Shown one piece after another: positions 51,366-59,021 of a DNA stretch of 64,000 bases. Each line of letters opens with the position of its first letter. Within the stretch, counting starts at the first letter, position 1. The DNA comes from Paenibacillus tianjinensis (lineage in GTDB: Bacteria > Bacillota > Bacilli > Paenibacillales > Paenibacillaceae). The translations under genes were made by a program, and so were the position numbers. The stretch is from the NCBI RefSeq assembly GCF_017086365.1, contig NZ_CP070969.1, forward strand, positions 3,720,001-3,784,000, given 5' to 3'. Below the pieces are notes generated by a model. The model saw only the letters and a list, made by a program, of their open reading frames with translations, searched no databases and was not told the origin of the DNA.

Positions 51366-52025
51366 CTAGTAGCGGCGAATTTTTCTGGCCAGCGTGTTAC
51401 CTAAAGATTGAATGCCTTGCACGAAAAAGATGAGAATAATGACGGTAGCTACCATTACTACGGTGTCAAACCGCTGGTATCCATAGACGATAGCCAAATC
51501 TCCAACGCCTCCTCCGCCTACCGTACCTGCCATGGCAGTTGCCCCGATCAACCCGATTGTAGCCGTAGTCAACGACAGGATTAAGGAACCGACCGCTTCC
51601 GGCAGCAAAAAGTACCAGATCACTTGGAACGGAGTAGCCCCCATCGCCTCGGCAGCTTCCAGAATTCCCGGATTCACTTCAAGCAGAGAGTTCTCTACCA
51701 ACCGTCCGATATAAGGGGCAATATAGATAATCAGCGGTACGATTGCTGCGCTTGTCCCAATCGAAGTATGAACAATTAATCGGGTAAACGGAATAATCGC
51801 CACCAGCAAAATAATAAACGGCAGAGAGCGAACAATGTTAATCACCGGATTTAGTATGGAATAAAGGGCTCTGTTCTCCAAAACACCTCCCGGACGAGTG
51901 ATTACGAGCAATATCCCGACGGGAATCCCGATTAGGGCACCTAGCAATAAGGAGAACCCCACCATTTGAATCGTTTCTAAGATCGCCCGGAAAAATTGTT
52001 CACCTGTTACTGTGGTCGAAAACAT
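51366..52025 (-). CDS. MetI-type ABC transporter permease
   Basis: A 219-residue permease with five or six membrane helices. It begins FFRAILETIQMVGFSLLLGA, and the EAA coupling loop is LEAAEAMGATPFQVIWYFLLPEA. GLIGATAMAGTVGGGGVGDLAI is the MetI family signature. The start is ATG 52025 with GGAGG nine bases upstream, inside the last codons of the ATPase gene (26-base overlap). It pairs with the MetN-type ATPase and MetQ-type lipoprotein. Confidence 0.95.
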   Translation of the reverse strand: MFSTTVTGEQFFRAILETIQMVGFSLLLGALIGIPVGILLVITRPGGVLENRALYSILNPVINIVRSLPFIILLVAIIPFTRLIVHTSIGTSAAIVPLIIYIAPYIGRLVENSLLEVNPGILEAAEAMGATPFQVIWYFLLPEAVGSLILSLTTATIGLIGATAMAGTVGGGGVGDLAIVYGYQRFDTVVMVATVIILIFFVQGIQSLGNTLARKIRRY

Positions 52026-53043
52026 AAGATTCTACCTCCTCCACGCCTACTCCATTTCTCTTTAAGAAAGCTATAGCATTATTAATCTCTGTCTGGTCTC
52101 CATTTAATTGAATGATTACAGTACCCAGTGTCATTTCTTGAATCTCCGTCGTATTCGCAAACAGGATATTGACTTTTATATCGCTTGAACGGATCATCTC
52201 ATACAGAATGGGCTCAGATGCACTTTCCCCGATAAAATTAAGCTTATAGAGCAGTTTTCCATGTTCCGCTTTGATTGATTTTTGGACGCTGGGAGTCAGG
52301 CTATTCTGAATGACAGTTTTCACAAAATTTTGCGTGGTTTCATGTTTAGGGTGACCGAATACATCCAGAACGCTTCCTTGTTCGATGATCCTTCCCTCTT
52401 CCATCACTGCCACCTTGTTACAAATCTCTTGGATGACAGACATTTCATGCGTAATGATCATCACCGTAATGTTGTATTCTGCATTGATCCTTTTCAGCAG
52501 CTGTAAAATCGATTGTGTTGTCTGTGGATCTAAGGCAGAGGTCGCCTCGTCACACAAAAGGATTGAGGGATTCGAGGCAAGCGCTCTGGCAATACCAACC
52601 CGCTGTTTCTGTCCGCCTGATAGTTCACTAGGATAACTTCCGGCCTTGTCGCTTAATCCGACGAATTCGAGCAGCTCCTCTACCCGCTTGCGGATTTCAG
52701 TCTTATTCTTTTTCAGCAAGACGAGAGGGATCGCAACATTATCAAATACTTTTTTAGATTCCAGGAGGTTAAAATGCTGAAATATCATGCCTATGTTCTT
52801 TTTCGCTGCCCGCAGCTCTCTGTCGTTATATTCGCCTAAGTCATGTCCGGCTACCAGAACCTGTCCTTTTGTCGGTCTTTCCAGATAATTAACTAAACGG
52901 ATTAATGTGCTTTTCCCGGCACCGCTGTAGCCGATCACCCCGAAGATATCGCCTTTTTCAACCTTCAAGTTAATTCCCTTCAGAGCATCAATCTGCATCT
53001 CTTTGCGGGTGAATGTCTTGTACACATCCCTTAATTCAATCAT
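52000..53043 (-). CDS. MetN-type ABC transporter ATPase with NIL domain
   Basis: A 347-residue ATPase. MIELRDVYKTF starts the domain, Walker A is GYSGAGKSTLIRLVNYLERP, the signature is LSGGQKQRVGIARALA, and Walker B is ILLCDEATSALDP. The C-terminal ~90 residues (KLLYKLNFIGESASEPILYEM onward) form the NIL domain, which in MetN binds methionine for feedback inhibition. ATG 53043 follows GAGGGG. It is the third gene of the operon after the GntR and M20 genes. Confidence 0.95.
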   Translation of the reverse strand: MIELRDVYKTFTRKEMQIDALKGINLKVEKGDIFGVIGYSGAGKSTLIRLVNYLERPTKGQVLVAGHDLGEYNDRELRAAKKNIGMIFQHFNLLESKKVFDNVAIPLVLLKKNKTEIRKRVEELLEFVGLSDKAGSYPSELSGGQKQRVGIARALASNPSILLCDEATSALDPQTTQSILQLLKRINAEYNITVMIITHEMSVIQEICNKVAVMEEGRIIEQGSVLDVFGHPKHETTQNFVKTVIQNSLTPSVQKSIKAEHGKLLYKLNFIGESASEPILYEMIRSSDIKVNILFANTTEIQEMTLGTVIIQLNGDQTEINNAIAFLKRNGVGVEEVESYVFDHSNR

Positions 53044-53083
53044 GTTCATTCCCCTCAATCATACGTAAATTTAAGATTCAGGA

Positions 53084-54244
53084 TTAAGCCTTCGTTTGCA
53101 GCTTCGCAAGGGCCTGCTCTGCCAATGCAGCAAAATATTTTGCAGCAGGCAGTATGGCTGCCTCATCCACATCGAATCGGGGGTGGTGCAACGCATACGC
53201 TGTACCTGTTCCGATATTGACAAACGCACCCGGTATCTGCTGCAGATAATAGGAGAAATCTTCTCCTCCCATTTGCGGCGCAATATCATGCACATCGTAT
53301 CCTGCTTCTAAGGCGACCTCTTTGGTAAAATCAGCCCATTCTCCGTGATTAATCGTTGCCGGCGGGCCCGGATACCAATGCAATTGCGCCTCAGCCCCGG
53401 CTCCTGCGGCAATTCCTTCGATGATCCGGGTCATTTGGATGGGGATTTGGCGGCGAATCTCTTCATTGTAAGTTCGAACTGTACCTTCTAATTCAACCAG
53501 CTCGGGCAGCACATTCCATGTGAAGCCCCCATGAATTCTGGTAACACTCAACACTACCGGCTCTATAGCACTAGTGAGACGGCTTACGATGGTTTGCAGC
53601 GCCGTTATCATTTGTGCCGCGGTCATAATGGTATCTACACCTTTTTCCGGCATAGCCGCATGAGCACCGATACCTCTTACGGTAATTTCAAACCGGTCCA
53701 CACCTGCTGTTAAAGCTCCCGTTCTCGTTCCAAAGGCTCCTGTAGGTAAGTCAGGGGAATTGTGTAAACCAAATATAGCCGCTACATCTTTGAGGCCGCC
53801 TGAGGCTAGGACACTTTCCGCCCCGTGACCTGTTTCTTCTGCAGGCTGGAACAATACTCTGACCTTACCCGGCAGTTCACTTTCACGTTTCTTCAGCAAC
53901 AAGGCAGCACCTAAAATGACAGCGGTGTGGAAGTCATGGCCACAGGCATGCATTTTCCCTGGAATCTCAGAGGCAAACGGTAATTCCGTTTGCTCTTCTA
54001 TCGGAAGAGCATCGATATCACAGCGGATAGCCACAATGGGCCCGGTACCATGTCCGATCTCTGCGATAAGACCAGTTTCTAAAGGGAGATCTAAGATATG
54101 TATATTGGCATTTGTCAGCCATTCCCGCAGTTTCTCTGTTGTTCGAAACTCTTCGTAGGCCAGCTCCGGTTCCCGGTGCAGGTTCCTCCGAACCTCTATC
54201 AATTGGCCAGCTAAAGCTTGTTCAAGCTCATGTTGTGAATCCAT
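53084..54244 (-). CDS. M20 family amidohydrolase/deacylase
   Basis: A 386-residue M20D amidohydrolase, related to N-acyl-amino-acid and N-acetylcysteine conjugate deacetylases. The di-metal motifs are RCDIDALPIEEQTELPFAS, MHACGHDFHTAVILGAA, LFQPAEETGHGA and PQMGGEDFSYYLQ. A dimerisation domain occupies the middle (VDRFEITVRGIGAHAAMPE). It probably removes an acyl group from the imported compound. The start is ATG 54244 with GGGG upstream, 18 bases after gntR. Confidence 0.94.
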   Translation of the reverse strand: MDSQHELEQALAGQLIEVRRNLHREPELAYEEFRTTEKLREWLTNANIHILDLPLETGLIAEIGHGTGPIVAIRCDIDALPIEEQTELPFASEIPGKMHACGHDFHTAVILGAALLLKKRESELPGKVRVLFQPAEETGHGAESVLASGGLKDVAAIFGLHNSPDLPTGAFGTRTGALTAGVDRFEITVRGIGAHAAMPEKGVDTIMTAAQMITALQTIVSRLTSAIEPVVLSVTRIHGGFTWNVLPELVELEGTVRTYNEEIRRQIPIQMTRIIEGIAAGAGAEAQLHWYPGPPATINHGEWADFTKEVALEAGYDVHDIAPQMGGEDFSYYLQQIPGAFVNIGTGTAYALHHPRFDVDEAAILPAAKYFAALAEQALAKLQTKA

Positions 54245-54262
54245 AGAAGTAATCCCCTTTCT

Positions 54263-54925
54263 TTATGGTGCTTCAATCCCTTTAACACGTTCCAGCGCGG
54301 TAGATAGACTGCTTAAAATATGATCCCGCATGGCTTTTTCTGCACCGTCTTCATTTTTGTCAGCTATCATTTGCAAGATGTAATTATGTTCTTCATCCGC
54401 TTGCGTGTTCCAATCTCCGTGCAAGGATACATATCGACAGTAGCGAAGTGAATGATCTCTTAACTGATTCAGAACTTTCTCAAATGTTTTCAACCCACTG
54501 ATTTCGGATAAATAATCGTGGAACTCAAAGCCATAGGATACAAAATTCCGCTTATCTCCATGCTGGAAGGAATGTTTGATTTGCTCCATCATCATCGTTA
54601 GCTTTTGAATATCTTTGTCTGTAGCATTCTTGGCTGCGCTTCTGGCAATATAGCCTTCTAGCATGCTGCGAATTTGAAATATCTCTTCAACCTCTTTGAT
54701 AGTCAATGAGGCAACCCGCAACCTTCCATTCGGCTGACGGATAAGAAAATCCTCATTCTCCAATCTCTGAATGGCTTCTCTTAGCGGAGTGCGGCTGACC
54801 CCGAGCAATGCCGCCAAATTTTCTTCATTTACTGCTTGATTGGGCTCTAACTCGCTATCTATTATTTTTTGCTTTAATGCATAGTAGGTATTATCCTTTG
54901 ACAACCTTCGTGATCCTAGCTCCAT
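54263..54925 (-). CDS. GntR family (FCD) transcriptional regulator
   Basis: A 220-residue regulator of the FadR subfamily. The winged helix includes QAVNEENLAALLGVSRTPLREAIQRLENEDFL. The FCD ligand domain follows, with metal-binding His positions visible in FEFHDYLSEISG, EEHNYIL and AMRDHILSSL. It is the first gene of the eight-gene operon and probably autoregulates through the TTGTATACAA site about 55 bases upstream. The start is ATG 54925 or 54943. Confidence 0.92.
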   Translation of the reverse strand: MELGSRRLSKDNTYYALKQKIIDSELEPNQAVNEENLAALLGVSRTPLREAIQRLENEDFLIRQPNGRLRVASLTIKEVEEIFQIRSMLEGYIARSAAKNATDKDIQKLTMMMEQIKHSFQHGDKRNFVSYGFEFHDYLSEISGLKTFEKVLNQLRDHSLRYCRYVSLHGDWNTQADEEHNYILQMIADKNEDGAEKAMRDHILSSLSTALERVKGIEAP

Positions 54926-54978
54926 ACCTATATCGCACCTCATTTATCGTTTTCGGAATGTCTTTATTATAATTGTAT

Positions 54979-54992
54979 AATTGTATACAATT
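54979..54992. promoter_or_regulatory. GntR/FCD operator palindrome
   Basis: AATTGTATACAATT is a perfect 14-bp palindrome, of the TTGTATACAA type bound by FadR-subfamily regulators, just upstream of the gntR start. Confidence 0.7.
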
Positions 54993-54997
54993 ATTAG

Positions 54998-55387
54998 TTA
55001 TGTAATTGAACCGGAAAGTTTCGGAAACATTTCTCTGCTGTCTAAGCTTTTTTCATACTATAATCCTATTATCCCCACTAGTCAAGTATGTTTTGTGCGT
55101 AAATCAACTTCGCTGCACGGTATACCTTCAACTTCAACAGCATCGAAGAATGATCATAGACATTGTTCACTCAACAAAACATAATAGTTGTATACATATG
55201 ATAGTCCAAAAGAAAGGGGGTTGTTCTCCCGTATGCGCTTATCAGAACCTTTTCAAACTAAACGACGCATGTGGAAATCCCCGTTGCTCTTACGGTTCCC
55301 CTATAAGTCACTTTTCAATTCGGATATCTAAGATATCCAAATATCTGTTGATTAAAAAGGTAATCTATTATATCGGGAGATGGAATC
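54998..55387. other. Intergenic region between gntR and the 55388 gene
   Basis: No gene is seen in these 390 bases apart from the second operator-like site. The open frames across it have poor composition. The gntR operon promoter must lie at the left end. Confidence 0.5.
55188..55197. promoter_or_regulatory. Second GntR-type operator-like site
   Basis: TTGTATACAT, nine of ten bases identical to the core at 54981-54990, lies about 207 bases away. The two could allow looping. Confidence 0.45.
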
Positions 55388-55849
55388 GTGCTACTACATA
55401 TCCGCAGCCGCGAGGAATACCCTGTCGCATTCCTGGCGCTGCACCCCCCTGACATGAACCAGCTACATGATTGGAATGAGGCTTTCGATTGGTCGATTTA
55501 TTTTGGCAAGGCCAGAGTGGAAGTATACAAAATGGTGCTGCGAGGAAATGATGTTATTCAAGGTGTGATTGCTCTTGAGCGTAAAGAGGATCACATTTGG
55601 GTACATCTCATTGAGAGCATCCCGGAGCAGCGTAAAGAGTTTAAACGGATTGGATTACATCTGCTCGCACTTGCTTGCAAACGAAGCATCGAACTTGGCT
55701 TTGAAGGGGCTGTCGCGCTGCAGTCCAAGACAAGTCCAAAATTGATGCAGTATTATGCGCGTGTCATTGGGGCGACTCACGTTGGAGGCGGTCTGTTCGT
55801 TATTGATGAAACTGTCGCGGAGCGTCTAATTATGCTATACTTATCTTAA
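55388..55849 (+). CDS. GNAT-like acetyltransferase, possible toxin of a two-gene unit
   Basis: A 153-residue GNAT-type protein. It reads HIRSREEYPVAFLALHPPD at the start, then VIQGVIALERKEDHIWVHLIE and RKEFKRIGLHLLALACKRSI, which matches the acetyl-CoA-binding turn, and YYARVIGATHVGGG. GTG 55388 follows GGGAG by eight bases. A 55-residue gene follows after 13 bases with a terminator, so the two are co-transcribed. GNAT toxins paired with small antitoxins have this size, but gene order here is acetyltransferase first. Confidence 0.75.
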   Translation: MLLHIRSREEYPVAFLALHPPDMNQLHDWNEAFDWSIYFGKARVEVYKMVLRGNDVIQGVIALERKEDHIWVHLIESIPEQRKEFKRIGLHLLALACKRSIELGFEGAVALQSKTSPKLMQYYARVIGATHVGGGLFVIDETVAERLIMLYLS

Positions 55850-55862
55850 AGAGGTGATGATC

Positions 55863-56030
55863 GTGAAAAAGTATCCTGCAACCGATCTTGACGATGTTGT
55901 CCGCCTGCATGCTGATGGTCATTACGTGGAACAAACACTTCCTGGTGCAAATCCAGAGCGTGACAAAAAGGTTAGCGATGCTATAGCTAAATTAAAGCAG
56001 GATCGACCTGCTGCCAAGGTTCGCCAATAA
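55863..56030 (+). CDS. 55-residue partner protein of the 55388 acetyltransferase
   Basis: A small hydrophilic protein starting at GTG 55863 (KKYPATDLDDVVRLHADGHY ... SDAIAKLKQDRPAAKVRQ). GAGGTG lies eight bases upstream. An ATG at 55857 in the same frame is an alternative start. It contains no clear DNA-binding motif. Its end is inside the stem of a rho-independent terminator, showing it closes the unit. It could be an antitoxin or a small partner; I have no family match. Confidence 0.7.
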   Translation: MKKYPATDLDDVVRLHADGHYVEQTLPGANPERDKKVSDAIAKLKQDRPAAKVRQ

Positions 56031-56044
56031 GGCGAGCCTTTTTT
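56016..56044 (+). terminator. Terminator overlapping the end of the small partner gene
   Basis: AAGGTTCGCC-AATAA-GGCGAGCCTT forms a 10-bp stem (one G-U) followed by TTTT. Confidence 0.88.
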
Positions 56045-56123
56045 ATTTACCACAGCTCTACTGGATGCGGCCTAAACTTCCGGCAACTGGCGTATTGATT
56101 ATTGCTCTCCCGATCCAAGAACA

Positions 56124-56158
56124 GAAAAAAACATGCTCCAAGCATATGAGCATGTTTT
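56124..56158. terminator. Bidirectional hairpin
   Basis: AAAACATGCT and AGCATGTTTT pair (10 bp), with an A-run on the left and a T-run on the right. It may end the minus-strand gene at 56212 and back up the plus-strand terminator. Confidence 0.7.
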
Positions 56159-56211
56159 CTAAAATAGAAGAGCGCATTACTAAATTCAAGTACTCCCGGA
56201 GGCTTTCAAGA

Positions 56212-56892
56212 TTACCTCAATCCAACTGAAGTTATTTCGTTAGTTTCTAAATTTACATTGAACCATATTTTCTTACATACACTAGCGAAATTTTTTATTG
56301 CAATGTGATTCTTTAACTCCTCATTACACTCCCAATTACTGGGTTTGAATAAAAAATACGGTTCCACTTTTAAAAATGTTGATGAGATAAAGTCCCAAAT
56401 TTCACTAGTTTGATCATCAGAAATTTTATTTATTTTTCCTAGATCTAGTTCAATTTGCTTGGTTCTATAATTTGTAAGATTAACCTTTTTCTCTTTATTA
56501 CTAAAGTTCGATCCAAAAATATCTATTATCATTGGAGGCATATCTTTGGCGCTATTTACAAATTTCTCTCTTGATGAAGGCTTTACGTCTTTTAACGTGA
56601 TTTCAATTAAGTTTCCTTTAGTTATTTTGCGAACTTTTAAAAAGTGTCCTGCAATCTCTTCAACTACTATTTTTTCAATGTCAGCATCAATTATTGGAAT
56701 TGATATTTCTGAATTTTCACCATATAGAATAAAGGGAGAAACAAAAAACTTCCCTAACAAAGTTAGATTACCGTTCGACTCAGTTTTTATTTGGTCTATT
56801 TCGGGAGGGACTCCGCCCCTTGAAAATTTTATTAAATCTTCGAAATTATCAGTTTCCATATAATCTTTAAAAATACTCAACAGATTCACCAC
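56212..56892 (-). CDS. AT-rich orphan protein of unknown function
   Basis: A 226-residue soluble protein with no recognised family. It begins MVNLLSIFKDYMETDNFEDLIKFS and contains IPIIDADIEKIVVEEIAGHFLKV and EIWDFISSTFLKVEPYFLFKP; Lys, Ile and Asn are abundant. It is more AT-rich than flanking genes and lies between the acetyltransferase pair and truncated genes, so it is probably acquired. A remnant reading frame lies just upstream on the same strand, a pattern seen with immunity genes beside toxin tips. The immunity reading is speculative. Confidence 0.65.
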   Translation of the reverse strand: MVNLLSIFKDYMETDNFEDLIKFSRGGVPPEIDQIKTESNGNLTLLGKFFVSPFILYGENSEISIPIIDADIEKIVVEEIAGHFLKVRKITKGNLIEITLKDVKPSSREKFVNSAKDMPPMIIDIFGSNFSNKEKKVNLTNYRTKQIELDLGKINKISDDQTSEIWDFISSTFLKVEPYFLFKPSNWECNEELKNHIAIKNFASVCKKIWFNVNLETNEITSVGLR

Positions 56893-56957
56893 ACCTTCTC
56901 AAAAATAATACACACACCAAGACGGCTGTGTGTATTATAACATTTTTTAATTATTAA

Positions 56958-57100
56958 TAATCAAACTTGAAATATCTTGTCGCTGATTGAGGTATAACAA
57001 ATCCATAACCTAGACTTGTCATAAATCCGCCAAATACTACTTCATCGTAATATGTAACCTCTTCCCTCCTTATTCCTGTTGTGCCGCGAGTTTATCTGGA
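56958..57100 (-). pseudogene. Remnant coding segment upstream of the orphan gene
   Basis: On the minus strand an open frame without a start codon reads RGTTGIRREEVTYYDEVVFG then SLGYGFVIPQSATRYFKFDY before its stop at 56958. AAGGAGG lies inside it but no start codon follows in frame. It looks like the C-terminal end of a larger protein and may have been the partner of the orphan gene downstream. Confidence 0.4.
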
Positions 57101-57197
57101 GATCCAGAGCACCGCCTACTGTCAAAAGAAAATAAAGTATTAGACTAAAAAATAAATTATTAGACCGGAAAATCCAGAACTTCGCTCTATAGAAAAA

Positions 57198-57257
57198 AAG
57201 AAGAATACTTTGCTGATCGTCAACCTAAAGGGAGATCAAGCAAGCAGTATTCTTCTT
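57198..57257. repeat. Long imperfect inverted repeat
   Basis: AAGAAGAATACT (57198-57209) pairs perfectly with AGTATTCTTCTT (57246-57257); the stem continues inward with TTGCTGATC/GATCAAGCAA (one bulge). GGAGATCA recurs at 57231, 57262 and 57281. It could be a terminator or a small mobile-element end. Confidence 0.6.
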
Positions 57258-57325
57258 CGTTTGGAGATCATCACAATTCAGGAGATCAATCCAAACTTTT
57301 TTAATACACGACAAATTCCTTTTTC

Positions 57326-57685
57326 TTAGACGGCTGCTTGTTCAGAATCAGATAGAACCCTCATTTCCTGATCTTTCCGAATCGTGTCCAGAATCTCATT
57401 AGATGCCTTTAAGATTCTTTCTCCGGCTTTTCTAATATTCTCGATTGCCTTTTCTCCATCACCCCATCCAGCCAAATAACCAAAGGAATAATGTGAGCTG
57501 TCAATACCTAGCTCCTGGCATACGATGAATGCCGTTGATTCAGCTTCCAATTCCCGAACATGATTTTCGACGGTCATTGCTTCAGGGCCAATGTGAAGCA
57601 ACCCATGTGCCCACTCATGTATAAGTGTCTTGACCTTCTGCATTTCGGAGTTGGATTGAAATCTGGAGGAAGCAAAAGAAATCAT
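57326..57685 (-). pseudogene. C-terminal fragment of an ArdC-like antirestriction metallopeptidase
   Basis: The product contains VKTLIHEWAHGLLHIG, an HExxH zinc motif, and VRELEAESTAFIVCQELGID, which supplies the third ligand. The tail YLAGWGDGEKAIENIRKAGERILKASNEILD completes the C-terminal domain of ArdC-like/DUF955-related proteins from conjugative elements. Such proteins are about 300 residues; the N-terminal DNA-binding part is missing. Homology ends at about 57650-57660, where a truncated GNAT gene begins on the other strand. Confidence 0.75.
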
Positions 57686-58055
57686 TGCCCATTACAAGAA
57701 TCCAGAGGGAGCAGGCCATCTACGTTACGGAATGTTTGATATAGAAAGCGGGGCATTTATTGGCACATGTGGCTATCACTATTGGGATCATAACCTTAAA
57801 CAAGTTGAGGTGGGTTATGATATCTGGAAGGATTATTGGAGACAGGGCTATATGTCGGAAGAATTAACAGTACTCCTGAATATCTGCTTTGAGCATCTTG
57901 GCGTTGATTGTATTTATATCCTTACCCATCCACAGAACCATGCATCTATAGCAAGTGTCGCCAGATTTGGATTTGAAGCCTGTGAACCTTGCAGGAAAGT
58001 TGATGAGGATGAGGAACCACAGATTTGTATGAAATTGACAAAAGACGCTACATGA
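57660..58055 (+). pseudogene. N-terminally truncated GNAT acetyltransferase
   Basis: The frame opens at 57660 after a TGA and reads LEEAKEIIAHYKNPEGAGHL, RYGMFDIESGAFIGTCGYHY and YDIWKDYWRQGYMSEELTVL, typical of RimJ/RimL-like GNAT enzymes, ending CMKLTKDAT. About 40-50 residues of the N-terminus are missing, and the homologous part starts exactly where the ArdC-like fragment on the other strand ends. ATG 57732 could start a shorter product of 107 residues. Confidence 0.75.
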
Positions 58056-58067
58056 GCAGCGTCTTCT
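58042..58067 (+). terminator. Terminator of the truncated GNAT gene
   Basis: AAGACGCT and AGCGTCTT pair around an 8-base loop that includes the end of the gene, followed by CTT. Confidence 0.7.
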
Positions 58068-58083
58068 TAACCTAATCAATCTG

Positions 58084-58542
58084 CTACCACACAGATAACC
58101 TTGTTCTATAATCATTATCGTCGGTAGTATACTCTACGTTACTGAATCCTAGCGAAAGTGCATTGTGATATAAGTTCGCCAGCTTCTCCTGATCCTTGCA
58201 ATAAATCGTGGTATAGGTACAGTCGACCACGAGCAGTACGAATTGACAGTCACTTTTTAAATACTCTTCATACGTCTGAACATCTATTACCTTTTTATCC
58301 TTCGGATAAGCCTTAAGATCTGCAAAAATGACGTAGTAATCATAATTCTCTAAAATCTCTTTCAGCAGAATGCCGTCCATCCCGAAAGTCTGTTCAGGAA
58401 AAAGCGGCTCTAACATATCCGAGAAGTAGGCCTCTTCACCCCCGTTATACCAATGAAATGCTGCTACATCAAAGGGCTTCAAGATCTCTCCAAGAATACG
58501 TCCGTGCTCATTCGGAATCCCGAAAGTAATCCCTCTTTTCAT
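58084..58542 (-). CDS. DUF2691 family protein
   Basis: A 152-residue protein of the DUF2691 family, with unknown function. MKRGITFGIPNEHGRILGEI and FDVAAFHWYNGGEEAYF are the family opening; YVIFADLKAYPKDKKVIDVQ and FVLLVVDCTYTTIYCKD follow. ATG 58542 is chosen because it matches the family start and has GGTGGAG upstream; longer frames would overlap the neighbouring membrane protein gene. Common in Bacillus and Paenibacillus as a solitary gene. Confidence 0.85.
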   Translation of the reverse strand: MKRGITFGIPNEHGRILGEILKPFDVAAFHWYNGGEEAYFSDMLEPLFPEQTFGMDGILLKEILENYDYYVIFADLKAYPKDKKVIDVQTYEEYLKSDCQFVLLVVDCTYTTIYCKDQEKLANLYHNALSLGFSNVEYTTDDNDYRTRLSVW

Positions 58543-58583
58543 ACTCCACCTTCCCTCTAAGTGTTCCAAGGCTTCGCCTCGCG

Positions 58584-58967
58584 TTATCCAATCGCCACGA
58601 TCAGACTGGTAATAAGCATTAAAACTGCTACCGGAGCCCATATTCTTCTCTCCCAGACACTTCTTGTAATGAGATTGAGGATTGTAGAAAGCACTGAAAA
58701 AGCAACAACAAACCATATCGCCACATTTGCAAACCCGCTCCAGCCCGGAAGGATACTCCCTGCTTGACTGAGCACGATAACTGCCAGAAAAGCTAATATG
58801 ACGATCTGAACCAGGCAGGCTACTCGCATTGGAGCTGGAAGCTTACCGGGATATTTCCCGCCCATCGCATACTCACCCCACGGGATGCCGACAGCCAATG
58901 CTGCCTGAAAAAGGATTACAATAGCAATCAATATTGCAAATCCTACGGATGAAAGGAATAAGATCAT
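58584..58967 (-). CDS. Four-helix small membrane protein
   Basis: A 127-residue integral membrane protein of unknown function. Four helices are evident: LFLSSVGFAILIAIVILFQA, VACLVQIVILAFLAVIVLS, NVAIWFVVAFSVLSTILNL and VAVLMLITSLIVAIG. GIPWGEYAMGGKYPGKLP connects the first two and is a recurring motif in this protein group. ATG 58967 is preferred (GGGGAG six bases before) over ATG 58988. It precedes the DUF2691 gene by 41 bases. Confidence 0.82.
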   Translation of the reverse strand: MILFLSSVGFAILIAIVILFQAALAVGIPWGEYAMGGKYPGKLPAPMRVACLVQIVILAFLAVIVLSQAGSILPGWSGFANVAIWFVVAFSVLSTILNLITRSVWERRIWAPVAVLMLITSLIVAIG

Positions 58968-59021
58968 GTTTTTGCTCCCCGCCTTCATGAAGTAGTAGCT
59001 TCTATTATATTTTTCAGAGTC

